From NCBI GenBank assembly GCA_029204225.1, contig MU832601.1:1-64000 (forward strand): a stretch of 64,000 nucleotides of DNA. Reading direction: 5' to 3'. Position 1 is the first letter of the stretch. Every line of letters starts with the position of its first letter. This stretch comes from Diphasiastrum complanatum (lineage: Eukaryota; Streptophyta; Lycopodiopsida; Lycopodiales; Lycopodiaceae). The translations under genes and the position numbers were made by a program. Below, piece after piece: positions 13,101-24,900 of this stretch. The notes beneath the pieces were generated by a model. The model was given only the letters and a program-made list of their open reading frames with translations. It searched no databases and was not told the DNA's origin.

Positions 13101-16100
13101 TTTTGTGCAGAAAGACAGCCATCTATCCATTATCTTTTGGGCACTTTGGTTGCAAATTGAAAGACATCTTGTGCTCCTACTTTAAGTTATTTGTTTGCTG
13201 AAAAATTTTGAGTAGATTTGGTTGTGGAAAGGCTCTCTTTCCTATCTACTACAAGCTGAAATTTTCTTGGAGGTAATGGCTAAAGAATCGGAAGCTATCG
13301 GTTCTTTGGTTAGTGAAGATCGGTTGGATGGCACAAACTACTCCTTGTGGAGTTACATGATGAAGAATCTTCTCATAGCGAAAGGGCTGTGGGATTTGGT
13401 CAATGGTGATGAGGAAAGGCCTCCGTCTTTGGCGCCTCCTACACCTCGTGGATCATCATCATCAAAATCACCTTCTACATCTTCGGAAGAACAAAAGAAG
13501 TGGGATAAAAGGGATGCACAAGCACATTCTATGGTTGCTTGCTGTGAAAAGATCTGGTCTTGTAAGACATCTAAAAGTGCGTGGGATACACTTTATACTA
13601 TGGATAGAGTCAAAAATCCAGCAAGAGTGGTGTATCTTAGAAATCAGCTTTCTTTGTTGAAGATGCAAGAAGGGGATCAAGTGACCAATCACTTGACGAA
13701 GATCAAGGATCTTCGTGAGGAGCTTTTCAATATTGATGAGATAATTGAGGATGCTCAATTTGTTTCCATTACTCTCAACTCATTACCTTCATCTTATCTT
13801 CCATTTGTTTCATCTTTGAGTATCTCTCTTAGGGGACAACAACTCTTCTTTGATGAACTTGTTGGGCTGCTTCTTCAAAAGGAGCAAACGAGGCAAAACT
13901 TTGCGGGTGACACTCAACAAGATCAAGCTTTCTTCACGAAAGGCAAGGGCAAAGGCAAGTCAAAAGGAAAGGGGAATCCTCCTTCCAAGGATGAGCAAAA
14001 GCCCGTTGGAGGTCAAAATGTCAACACTCAAAAGAAGAAAGGGAAGTGCCATTATTGCAAAAGGTATGGGCACTTCATCAAGGATTGTAGGACGAAACTT
14101 GCGAAAGAGGAGAGTAAAGGAATTGATATTAGTGCTTCACTTGCTACTTTGGAGCAAGAGCTTGAAGCTAGTAATGATCTCTTCAACCAAGACTATGCTT
14201 TTGTGGCTAATATTGCTTCTACTAGTACAACTACATCTATGAGGAATTCAGATTCTGTTTTGCAAGTTGCTGATTTACAGCCCATTGAATGGGTGATTGA
14301 TAGTGGTGCTACTCGTCATATGACTTCTCATAAAGAAGCATTCACTAAATTAGTGAAAGTGCAAAATGGAAGGTACAATGTGCGGATGATGCATCTTATT
14401 CTATTCATGGAATTGGAATTGTAGCCATCATTTTGCCTAATGGTGAAGAAAAGTACATTAAGAATGTGCTTTATGTTCCGGGAATCAAGAAGAATCTTCT
14501 TTCAGTTTCAACTATGTTGAAGCAAGGACTAGTTGTTGAGTTCAAAGAAGATAAGTGTCTTGTCAAGGATCCCAAAAGATCACTCTTGATTATTGTTTCG
14601 GGAACAATGCATGCTGGCTTATTCATTATGGATACCTATGAGCGACGAATTCCCTCTAAATGTCTTGTTGCTTCTACATCACAATCATTGGAGTTGGCTG
14701 AATTGTGGCACGCAAGGTTTGGGCATCTCAACTTTGCAAGTTTGAAGAAGCTGAAGACATTTAATATGGTAGAAGACATTCCTACTATTGAGTAGCCGGA
14801 AGGGCATGTATGCGAGGGGTGCATACTTGGAAAGTTTCAAAGGAAACCTGTTCCAATTGATGGAACTATAAGGGTTCTTGATAAATTTGATTTGGTTCAT
14901 AGTGATGTTTGTGGTCCAATGAGGACCGAATCCATTGGAAAGTGCATCTATTTTGTGACTTTTATTGATGACTTTTCCCATTTTACATGGATCTATCCTA
15001 TGAAGGCTAAATCGGAAGTTTTTCAACGTTTCAAAGATTTTTAAGCAATGGTGGAAAATCAGTTTGGGCATTCTTTGAAGACCCTACGCACCGATTGAGG
15101 AGGGGAATACATTAAGAATATGTTCGGTGCATTTCTTTGAGAAAAGGGAAGTCTACATCAAATGACAACTCCCTATACGCCTCAACAAAATGGTGTTGCC
15201 GAGCGAAAGAATCACACACTTATGGAGATGGCCCGTTGCATGCTCAAAGCAAAGGGGCTGCCTCACAAGTTTTGGGCTGAAGCGGTTATAACGGCAACAT
15301 ACATAAGCAATCGTTGTCCTACTAAAGCTTTGAAAGTATTAACTCCTTGTGAGAAGCCTACAATCTCTCACTTTCGCATTTTTTGGTTGTACGGCTTATG
15401 CTTTTGTTCCAAATAAACTTCGTACAAAGCTTGAGGATAAAGGAGTTACATGCATTTTTGTTGGCTATAGTAGTGAAAGCAAAGGCTATAGGCTGTTCAA
15501 TTTGAGCACTAACAAGATTATTGTTAGTCGTGATGTGCATTTTGATGAAAAGAATTCATTGGATGTGGCCCCAACTCATATCTTGAAGGGGGACAACCCA
15601 CAGTGTGTGAATGTTGAAGTTTTTCTAGATTTGGTACCATCTTCTATTGCTGGAGATAAGGGGCAGCAATCAACCAATTTCGACCTGCCCAACACCTCAT
15701 CAAGTTTAGAGCCTAATGTTCATCAAGAACCGCTCATTGTTGCTCATAATCAGCCTGCAGGAACTGTTGGACAACAAGGACCAGTTTTGGAAGATCTTGG
15801 ACAGCCAAGTGCGGTGTCGGAGGATCTTGGACAGCAAATTGTAAGAAGAGACATGGCTGTTGGACAGCCTAAAACAGTCCCACAGTGGCTGTTGTCGACT
15901 TTGCGGGACAGCAAAGTAAGTTCATTTTATGATGGAAAGACACGTGCCTCTACAAAATCAGTGGACTATGTTGATTTTTCAGATTTTGCTCTTACATCTC
16001 ATGGAGTTGTTGCAGAAGAACCTATTTTCTATGAGCAGGCCAAGGGAGTAAAATGTTGGGAGGATGCGATGCAAGATGAGTATGACTCACTTATGAAGAA

Positions 16101-17332
16101 CCAGATTTGGGTTCTTGTTGATCTTCCTCATGGGAAGAAGGCAATTGGTTCTAAGTGGGTATACAAAATCAAGTATAAGGCAGATGGTACCATTGAACGG
16201 TACAAGGCAAGGCTCGTTGCCGAAGGCTATGCTCAGCAAAAGGGGATTGATTATGAAGAGACTTTTTCTCCTACTGCTCGGATGACTACCGTGAGGGTAG
16301 TAACCTCTTTGGCTGCCCACTTTGGCGTCAGGAATCCAGCCCAAGTCACCGGTTTCGTGGAAAGTTCCCTCCACCAAGAAGAGGCTTTACCTTCCAGAAA
16401 CAATAGAACCGATGATACTCGTTTATCCTCTGGGACATTGTGCAAGCTAAAATAGCTTGTCCAACAGTTTATCCAGTCTTCAACAACTTCCGGGCGTTTA
16501 AACTTTTTATCACCGGAAAATATTTCCGGTTGGTAGCCCAAGTTGTTAGAGTTAATAGCTTGCAGTTGATTTAATAGATTTTGCATTTGTTTATCCCGTT
16601 GTTTATTGCTCTGATGAAGTTCTAAAACCGCCTTGCCTAAGGTTTGCAACAGTTTTTCTGAGTCTAGGTTGTCATCACTGCCGGGTGAGGCCGGCTGAAT
16701 TTCCGTATTTCCCCCATCACTTCCTGGTGATGCCGGGTGAATCTCGGTAGCACCCCCCTCCAAAATTTCATCAGTATCCATTTGCTTGCCAACTGAAAAT
16801 TAAAACAACTTCGTTCAGTTAATGCATTCATTGTGGGTATAATAATTGCTAAATTAAGCAATGTCTACAAAAAAACTAATTTTTTAGACCATACGTGCTT
16901 TCATTTACAAATTATACCAATGAATCTCCAAATGGATCGTTTACGCAATAAAAACCAGAATTAAACGTCAATGCACCGAAAATCACTTATCAACTACCTA
17001 GTTGTCTCATACAACTGCAAAATTTAAACATCAGTTCTTAAAAACTGAAAAATCCATGTTGAGAAAAGAAATCCACAAGTTAAAAAACTCAAAACGTAAA
17101 AACTGACCCAAACCCCCCTCCGTACCAACCCCACCTACCATTTGCATGGCCCACTTAAGTTTCAAAAAAAGTAACTTAAGTGTCATGGCCACCTAACCCC
17201 CCCCCCCCTTTTTCATTTATCTCCCTCACCTCGGGCCAGCACACGGCCTCCCTTCTCGTGCAAATCGGGCCAGCTCATATCCAACCCGCGCTATTCCTCT
17301 CGGACAAATTGGAAGAGAAAGGAATCCAAGCG

Positions 17333-17406
<74 letters not shown>

Positions 17407-20400
17407 GGATCAGCGCCCCCCCTCCCCACCATTCCAGGCACAACATGCAGGTGAAATGGGCGCTTTGGAGGACGGCTGATAGCAAACTTTCCAGCACTTT
17501 TTTAGGGGTTTATTTTTTTTTTTTTACAGTTTTTCAAGCTTTAAATGCAGAAAGCACCAAGGCACAAAGCATCTGCTGTCTCTTTGTAGATTACTTTACC
17601 TTCACAACGTTTTACAGATTGCTTTTACTTATATTTACTATGCTGCCAAAATTTCCACAGAAACTGATTTTTGCAGGTTACAATGACTATTTTATCATAT
17701 AGCACTTGTACTTGAATGAAACCATTCCCAAGTAATGGCTTTACAGGCTCCTAACCCTGCAAACAAACCGTTAGTTTGCTGGAAAATGAAGCATAAACCT
17801 GAGATTCCACAGTACCGCAATGCGTCCTTCACCACCACCAATCGCTCTAGCACCACGAAGTAAAACGCAAAGCGTGTGGGTGCTGGCTTCTTTAGGTTTA
17901 GGGTCGAGAAGGTGCGAAATAGGGCCAACACATGCCTCTTCCTGGTGAAAAAAGTGACCAGGCGCATGGCCGTAGAAGTGATCTGCAATACAGACATCCA
18001 GTAAAAAGTTTAGACAGTAGTTGAGATGTGGGTGCTGGCTTCTTCAGGTTTAGGGTCGAGAAGGTGCGAAATAGGGCCAACACACGCCTCTTCCTGGTGA
18101 CAAAAGTGACCAGGCGCATGGCCGTAGAAGTGATCTGCAATACAGACATCTAGTAAAATAGTTTAGACAGTAGTTGAGATGTGGTTAGCAGCATCGAAGG
18201 AAAGCATAGCAAATAGAAAAAACTATACCTCTCTGATCCATGGAAGCGCACACAGGTCATGGATGAGCAAGTCTATGCAATGTGCAGCACAGGGTGTCCA
18301 CACAATGCTGGGGTGCTCTCTCATCATAATCTCGCCCATCTGCTTGCAGTTTGAGGCGTTGTCGATGACAACCTGAACCACATGCTCCACCTCGATGTTA
18401 GCAATAACATCTCTAACACGCTCCCATATAAAGTCGGTCGTGATGGCTCCACATTTTCAGAGTGCTACGCCTGGTATACCGTGAGGGGTGCACTCTCGGT
18501 CTCATTTATGTTAGAAATCCATAAATCATAATATGGATGGACAGACTAGGATTCGAACCCAGGACCTCCCTCATACCGGATGGGATGCTCTACCACTGAG
18601 CTATCCGCCCTGTTTGATAGTTCTCTCTAGAGTGTGGATTGATATTCCAACAATTTATGAGTTCATGGACCGCATCGGAGAGGGCATTCTGACGTCATCC
18701 TTGGACGAGCACAGGTATGACTCTTCAATGTCTAGTTTGTTGTTTCTCACTCAAGTTTGATGCATTTCTTTTATGCTACGGTGCACTGATTCTTGTAAAT
18801 TGTCTGTTGTAGGAGGTACGAGATCTCGCATATATGGGAGTCCAAATGGGACTACTTCCACCAACTCATCCACGCCGTAGCCCACATGTTGCACCCCTTG
18901 TGGCGCTCTACCCGAGAGAGGGACAATCCAGAGCTATACCGGAGATGGGTGGAGTACACGGAGCGCGTATGGCCCGGACCAGGTACGTGTGAGAAATCGG
19001 TTGGTAGCAATGTTACTGCAGTATTGTACTCATTGGTAGTGTGAATTTGAGGGGACTTACACGTGCCATGTGTTCTGATAACAGGTCCGATGCTGGCTAA
19101 CATTGCACGCCAGCTGCTTACATTTGAGCGCTTCCAGTTTCCTTTCGATGGAGAGCAGAGTCGGCAGAGGGAGGATCAGTTGAGGCCCGTTACATGGTGG
19201 TGCATTGTAATAGATCCTAACACCACAGTAGGGCAAACACTAACTGATCCACCCAACCTTGCCTACTCCCTGATATAGAGTAAGCCCCCCTAGCCCAACT
19301 TGTTTCTTATCTTTCTTATCTTTTTTAGTGAAAGGCCCCTTGGGACACTGTCTGACTGTGTGTCCCTTGCCCAAACACACAAAGCACAAACGTTCTTGTT
19401 TGGCTTTCTCAAAATCATCTGGTTTTAAGGGCTGTATGAGTGAAGTGTTGGTATATCAATCCACACTCTAGAGAGAACTATCAAACAGGGCGGATAGCTC
19501 AATGGTAGAGCATCCCATCCGGTATGAGGGAGGTCCTGGGTTTGAATCCTAGTCTGTCCATCCATATTATGATTTATGAATTTCTAACATGAAGGGCGTT
19601 TCTGAGGAGCTTCACTTTTAAATTTATCTTGATTCTTTCTTTTTAAAAAATTTCTTTTTAAATTGAAAGTCTTTCTGAGGAGGCTGCTCAAAAAGTGGTT
19701 GTTGTCTCGCCCTCTTCCTACCCACTAAATCATCATAGATTTGAGCATATCTGAGAGCTTGCTCAAGGGTAGTAGGCGAGTTTCTTTGGACCTCTACTTT
19801 ATATTCATTTTTGAGGCCACAGACAAATCCCCTGATTTTTTGATAATGATCCATATTTTTAATTTTTCTTGCTCCAAATCTCTGACGTTGGGGCCCAAAA
19901 ACTTGTCCCAAATCTGGATTTTCAGAAGCACTGGCAGCGCTGACCCTGCTCTTCCTTTTTGGCTTCAAACTTGCTGAGAACTACTAAGTTTTCCCCTGGA
20001 AATCAGATGCAAGTCTCTGAATGTACAGCGATGGAGGTGCTGGCTTCTTCCTACTCTAATTCCGCTGGAAAAACTGTAGAGAACCCTCTGAAATCTGTGA
20101 AGAACAGCTGCTTTTCCAGCAAGCTACCTACACATGGAATCTGTCTCCTTACTACTGTGATTTCTTAGTGAAAATCAGAAGTTTGAAGGCGAGCTCCTAC
20201 AGCGATTCTCCTCCCCTAATCTTTTCTGAGAAACTGAGAGATCTTTCCTATCCTCTGATAGCTTTCTCTACTGCTGCTACTAAGCTCCCAAAAATGGAGA
20301 TGGCTCTGATGCCAGTGTAATAGATCCTAACACCAAAGTAGGGCAAACACTAACTGATCCACCCAACCTTGCCTACTCCCTGATGAGTAAGCCCCTCCTA

Positions 20401-21924
20401 GCCCAGTGTGAGGACTGGTAGCATGCAACTGCCAAGTGTCGGCCACGTGTCACTGACGTGGCCGACTGCACGTCGAGACCCAACTGGGGGCCCTATCCTG
20501 CTGACAGGGTCCCTAGACCATGTTAGGCCTGCCATGGCTATGGACCGTGCTGAGGCACACTACTCACATTGTCTTGCCCTGTTGGTCGTGTACGCTGGAC
20601 ACAACCCTAACTGTGGTATCTGACCTATCTGTGTTCTCTAGGGTTCGGCACTGGTTACGAGCTCGTAACATGCATCCACGGGCGCAACACAGGTGACCTG
20701 CGGCGATTGGTTGAGAGAGTCCTTGCACAAGACTGTTTAGTAGGAGCTTGCGAGAGGAATTGGAGCACTTGGGCCTTGTATCACACGCAAGAGAGGAACA
20801 GGTTATCCATCGAGCGGTGCAGGCAGTTGGTGTTTGTGACACCAACGGCCGTATGTTGAAACGCACACGAGGAGAGAGTCAAATACTCGAGGTGAGTCAC
20901 ATCATCACCCCTTTTTTCTTGCTATGCTTTGATGAATTGAATTGCTTTCGAAATATGCAAGGAGTTGCACAATACCTACCTGACAAGAATATACATTGTT
21001 TTTGGTTGCAGGCGAACCCTGACACTTGCTTGGAGGATTCGGTAGTTGCTGCTCCTCGGGCACCACCCACGCAAGAGGAGATGGATGATGAGATCCATAG
21101 AGGTTCTACAGACAGGCACAAGCTGATGCACGGGCTTTACGGCGGCAGAGGAGGACAGAGAGGCAGAGGGAGAGGGCTGAGGAGGGAGATGATGAGGGCT
21201 CGGAGGGTGGAGAGATGCTCGGGGCAGACTATGTGGAGGAGGAGGAGTGGGTTGAGGGGGATACGAAGGAGGACGAGGAGATGGGGGCGGAGGCACAGGG
21301 GGATGACCTGGCTGACCTGCTAGTGGACCCTGATGCGGAGATAGAGGAGGAGCTAGTCATTCCTGCACGTAGGCCTAGGGGGAGACCTAGAGGTTCTAGG
21401 AGGGGGGGGCTGAGTACTCTTTTTGTAGACAGGAGTGGAGCATCACAGGCAGACGTCGGCCAAGCATCATCATAGTGGGTAGGGCCATCCTAGGGCGTAG
21501 GATCACAGCCACCTGACACAGACACGACGGAATAGACATAGGGCTGCAGATGGGGGCCAGAGGAGGGGAGAGAGGTAGAGGTAGAGGAAGAGGCAGGGGG
21601 AGGGGGGGGATCCAGAGCCAGAGCACGCAGCAGAGAGCCAGGGCCACACCACGGCATATCGTTCCCTCCAGTTCCGATTCATCTGCGGACCCTTGGGATC
21701 TGCAGTCAGGCACAGATTCGGATGATTGGTCCTACCATGACTCTGCAAGTCTTAGTTGTATAGTTTTCATTACATTCATGGAACATCATTGTACCCCATT
21801 TTGGTGCCATGTGGCCCGATATTATATATTATGATGATCCTATTCACAACATTGTCGTGATTCAATATTGTTCTTTGTGGTTTTAGTTCAGTAACTTCGG
21901 TTTTATGGTTTATGGTTTATGGTT

Positions 21925-21973
<49 letters not shown>

Positions 21974-24900
21974 GGTTGAAAAATGTTTCATTTAAGGTTT
22001 AGTAAGGTTCAGAATGATTCATCTGGGTTTTTGTTCAGCATGGTTTTAGTTCCGTTTGTTGTGATTAGAGAGAGAGATAGAGAGAGGGAGAATCAGAGAG
22101 CCTGGGAGCTAATACACCTAAATTGGACCATCCTGCACCCGAAACAATCGGCAAACTACACAGTCATAATGCTCTCAATCAGAGCTTTCATCTGATACCC
22201 ATATTGCCTAACAAAATTTCAAAAAAAAAATTGATTCTGCACGATTCTCTGAAAAACCCGAAACGCTCTTCTGAACCACGATTCTGAATCGCGGTTCAGA
22301 ATCACAATGCATCTATGACCCATAGTGTAGAACCAATAGAAATTGGCTAAACAGCTATAGTACCAACAAGCTATAGATAGAGGCATGGTCATCTAGGACG
22401 TATACGGGACTGCCTTGAAGAATAAACAACTGCACATATGTTGGCAAAATGATAAGAAAACCACAAACCTCTACATTGCCAAGGAGGAAACCAGTGGCAA
22501 TTCATGTACTATGCATGTATGTGCATCATAATTCATCTCCACATCCAACTCAAGTGAACAACCATGTCAGGCCGCTGGAACATAACATCAAATAGCACCA
22601 TGCCATCAAACATACTCACAGCCACTCCAAGCGACCTAGCTTGCCACCTGAAGAGTACACTAGAAACCATAGAAAAAATAAAAACCTCCAACCATGTAGA
22701 TCCCAAGCATAGATGCACCCCCCATCCAGAAACCTCCATCACGTTCATAAACGCGATCAAAACCGCATTTCTGAAATGGGGGAGCGCTTCTGATAAACGT
22801 TTTTTCTTTTTTCTTTTTTAATTTATAATTTTTTGTGGGCAATATGGGAATCAGATTAAAGCTCTGATCAAGGGCTATATAGGTTGCCAGGTGTTCTGGT
22901 CACAGTTGGGTTGGTCACAACATGGTTTAGGGCAATTTTAGGGCAAAAAATACATATAATCTGTTTTTTTTTTGGCACCATTCTAGGTTTAGAAACGCGA
23001 TTCTCATAATCGCGTTTTTGGGAACACTTTTGCCCAAAAACGCGTTTCTGGGCAACTATGATCCCAAGGTATCCAAAGAAAAACATCCATAAGGAGTTTG
23101 AAAAGATAGCCCAAGGAAACCAAAAACTCAAACTACCATAAATGAAGTAACCAAGCCACCCCAATACATAAAAGTATCATGAAAAAAGACCCTTCATGTA
23201 ATGCCAGTCATTGTTGCATCTATACGCGTATGGACATGTTTCTGTGCACGTATGTGGATGAAGAGCATACGATTTTCCTTGTGCAAGATTTCATGCGATT
23301 TTGAAAGCACCATTCTACATGATTATAGGAGCAATGTTCTACATGATTTCTTGGTGTGTGATTTCCACGTGAAGAAATATCCCATGTTTGTAGGTGGGCT
23401 ATGCAGTGTGGGCCATGGTTGTGACACGTCACTTGTTGAAAAGTCGGTTGTGAAGGGTTGAAGGTCATGCTAGCCTCCATGTTGCCATGCAACTTCAAGC
23501 TTGCACATGAGTACTCATAAGTCACCTGTTGGAAAGCTAGTTATGAAGAGCTGTGAAGGGTCGTGAAAGTCGTGCCAAGCTGCCATGCAACTTCAAACTT
23601 GCACATGAGTAATCTTGAGTTGTGAAAGCCTGAAAGCCAAGAAGGGTTGAAGGTCTTGTTAGGCTCCATTTGAAAGTCGTTTAATCTGATTGCAACTTCA
23701 CTTGCACATGAACAAATTACACACCCTTCAAATACAATATACTTTCAAAACTTATAGACTCTCAAAATGTTGGAATTTTGATCCGATTTCATTTATGTCC
23801 AATTGCCCAATTCAAATGTAGCACGTATGACATTTCAAGTTGAATGTAAGACCTTGGAAAAGGTAGATCAAAGCAATACAAGTATGAGCATTAATCTCAG
23901 ATGTTCATCTCTTAGCCCTTTATTGTTACAGAGGTATGGTATGGGAAACAAATGCTATTGGCATATGAGATCAGGCTTAGAAATGGAGGAGTTTCCGAGT
24001 TTGGAAGGTAGCTCTTGGATAGAGAGCCAATGGCTGCACTAATGGCTAGGTGGAGAGTCTCCTAGTAAGCATGGAGCACAAAAATTTGCATGTTGAATAT
24101 AATGCTTTTCCTTGTATGTGATGGATGATGGAATGTTTTGGAATTCCTATAATACCTTTGGTGTTTGGAATCTTTCAATTTTGCATTGTACATGTTTTAG
24201 TCAATGTACCTCTCCATGCGTGTGTGCATGCGCACAAAACCCTATGTGCCAGGACCTAAAGCTTATTACACACTAAATCCTAGCAAGATCTCCTGAACCA
24301 TGAAGACTAAACCCTAAAATCATGACTCCATTACTCAATGTGATGCGGCTATTTGTTTGGGTAGTGTTTGGCACATAGTGGGTCCAAGCACACAACAATA
24401 GTAGAGACACACACAACAAACTAGAAAATTGCAATAAATTACAAAGAGAGTTATTACATGCTTAATAGATGTTAGGGCTCTGATAGATACCAACCCTTCA
24501 AACCTAGGAACATATAAAGAGAAAAAGATGTGCATACCATTGGATTGTACATGAAGGGCTTGGATTAGAATATAAGGAACAGCCAATCAAAAATCAGGGG
24601 CAGGGCCTTCCCCAAGAATAAAAGGGCATCCCATCCATTGTACTCATTTGCCATCTTCATACAGGAGGAGGAGATTATGCTGACTTAAGCCATGAACATC
24701 CTTGCACTCTACCCTCTCAGTCGCTCTCACGTTCTTGTGTTTTATGTTTGCTATTATTTGATCTTTCATTTACATTGCTATTTCTTGCTAATCTTAGAGA
24801 GGTGAGAGAGGGGAGGGTGTAAGCTGCCTCCACCATCTATTCATCTTATTCCTTCTGGTTAGAGTAGGAAGGGGACTAACTTTAGATGTGGCTAGTTAGG

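Larger units (their letters stand above)
5756..16324 (+). mobile_element. decayed Ty1/copia element, split by a chromovirus
   Basis: The parts are an inferred 5' LTR (5756-6139), an initiator-Met PBS at 6140, leader sequence to 6521, an inserted gypsy element (6522-12939), remaining leader 12940-13275, then a broken gag-pol from 13276. The element breaks off at about 16324 inside the reverse transcriptase, where a minus-strand gypsy gag fragment begins. No right LTR or RNase H of this copy is visible, so the 3' third has been lost. Confidence 0.75.
19300..19968 (-). pseudogene. gag fragment of the deleted chromovirus
   Basis: On the minus strand it reads [29 protein letters not shown], then [21 protein letters not shown], and after the 144-bp insertion the CXXC...HXRQC knuckle region. 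It lacks the TAG and TAA seen in the full-length copy at 10895 and 10562, which makes it a useful outgroup for those lesions. Confidence 0.8.
19206..20670 (-). mobile_element. internally deleted chromovirus derivative, 1.47 kb
   Basis: It is flanked by a perfect TSD TGCAT (19201-19205 and 20671-20675). The right, 5' LTR (20316-20670) is complete. A mutated PBS (TGGCATCAGAGCC on the minus strand) precedes leader sequence and part of gag. The left LTR keeps only about 94 bp (19206-19299) and is fused directly to the gag zinc-knuckle end, so pol is entirely gone. Intact outer ends and TSD suggest either that the deleted form itself transposed or that deletion followed insertion; the sequence alone cannot decide. 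It carries copy B of the 144-bp element. Confidence 0.85.
18461..21475 (+). pseudogene. hAT transposase, C-terminal half, interrupted by two insertions
   Basis: After TTTTCAG at 18460 the frame reads [26 protein letters not shown] (broken by the 144-bp element). Exon 18813-18982 follows ([25 protein letters not shown]). A further exon from 19085 ends TWWCI at the TGCAT target site. It resumes after 20675 as [15 protein letters not shown], then CERNWSTW and HTQERNRLS, the hAT dimerisation domain. A frameshift lies near 20845, a donor GTGAGT at 20892, and a last exon from about 21012 encodes an acidic tail with an AT-hook-like RPRGRPRGS. Introns, splice sites and domain order are still readable, so it was a real autonomous gene before disruption. 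An in-frame Gly/Arg-rich tail may extend to about 21740. Confidence 0.78.

Noticed and set aside
18539-18610. A functional tRNA gene
   Set aside because: The anticodon stem is imperfect, position 33 is not U, and the sequence is part of a duplicated mobile element.
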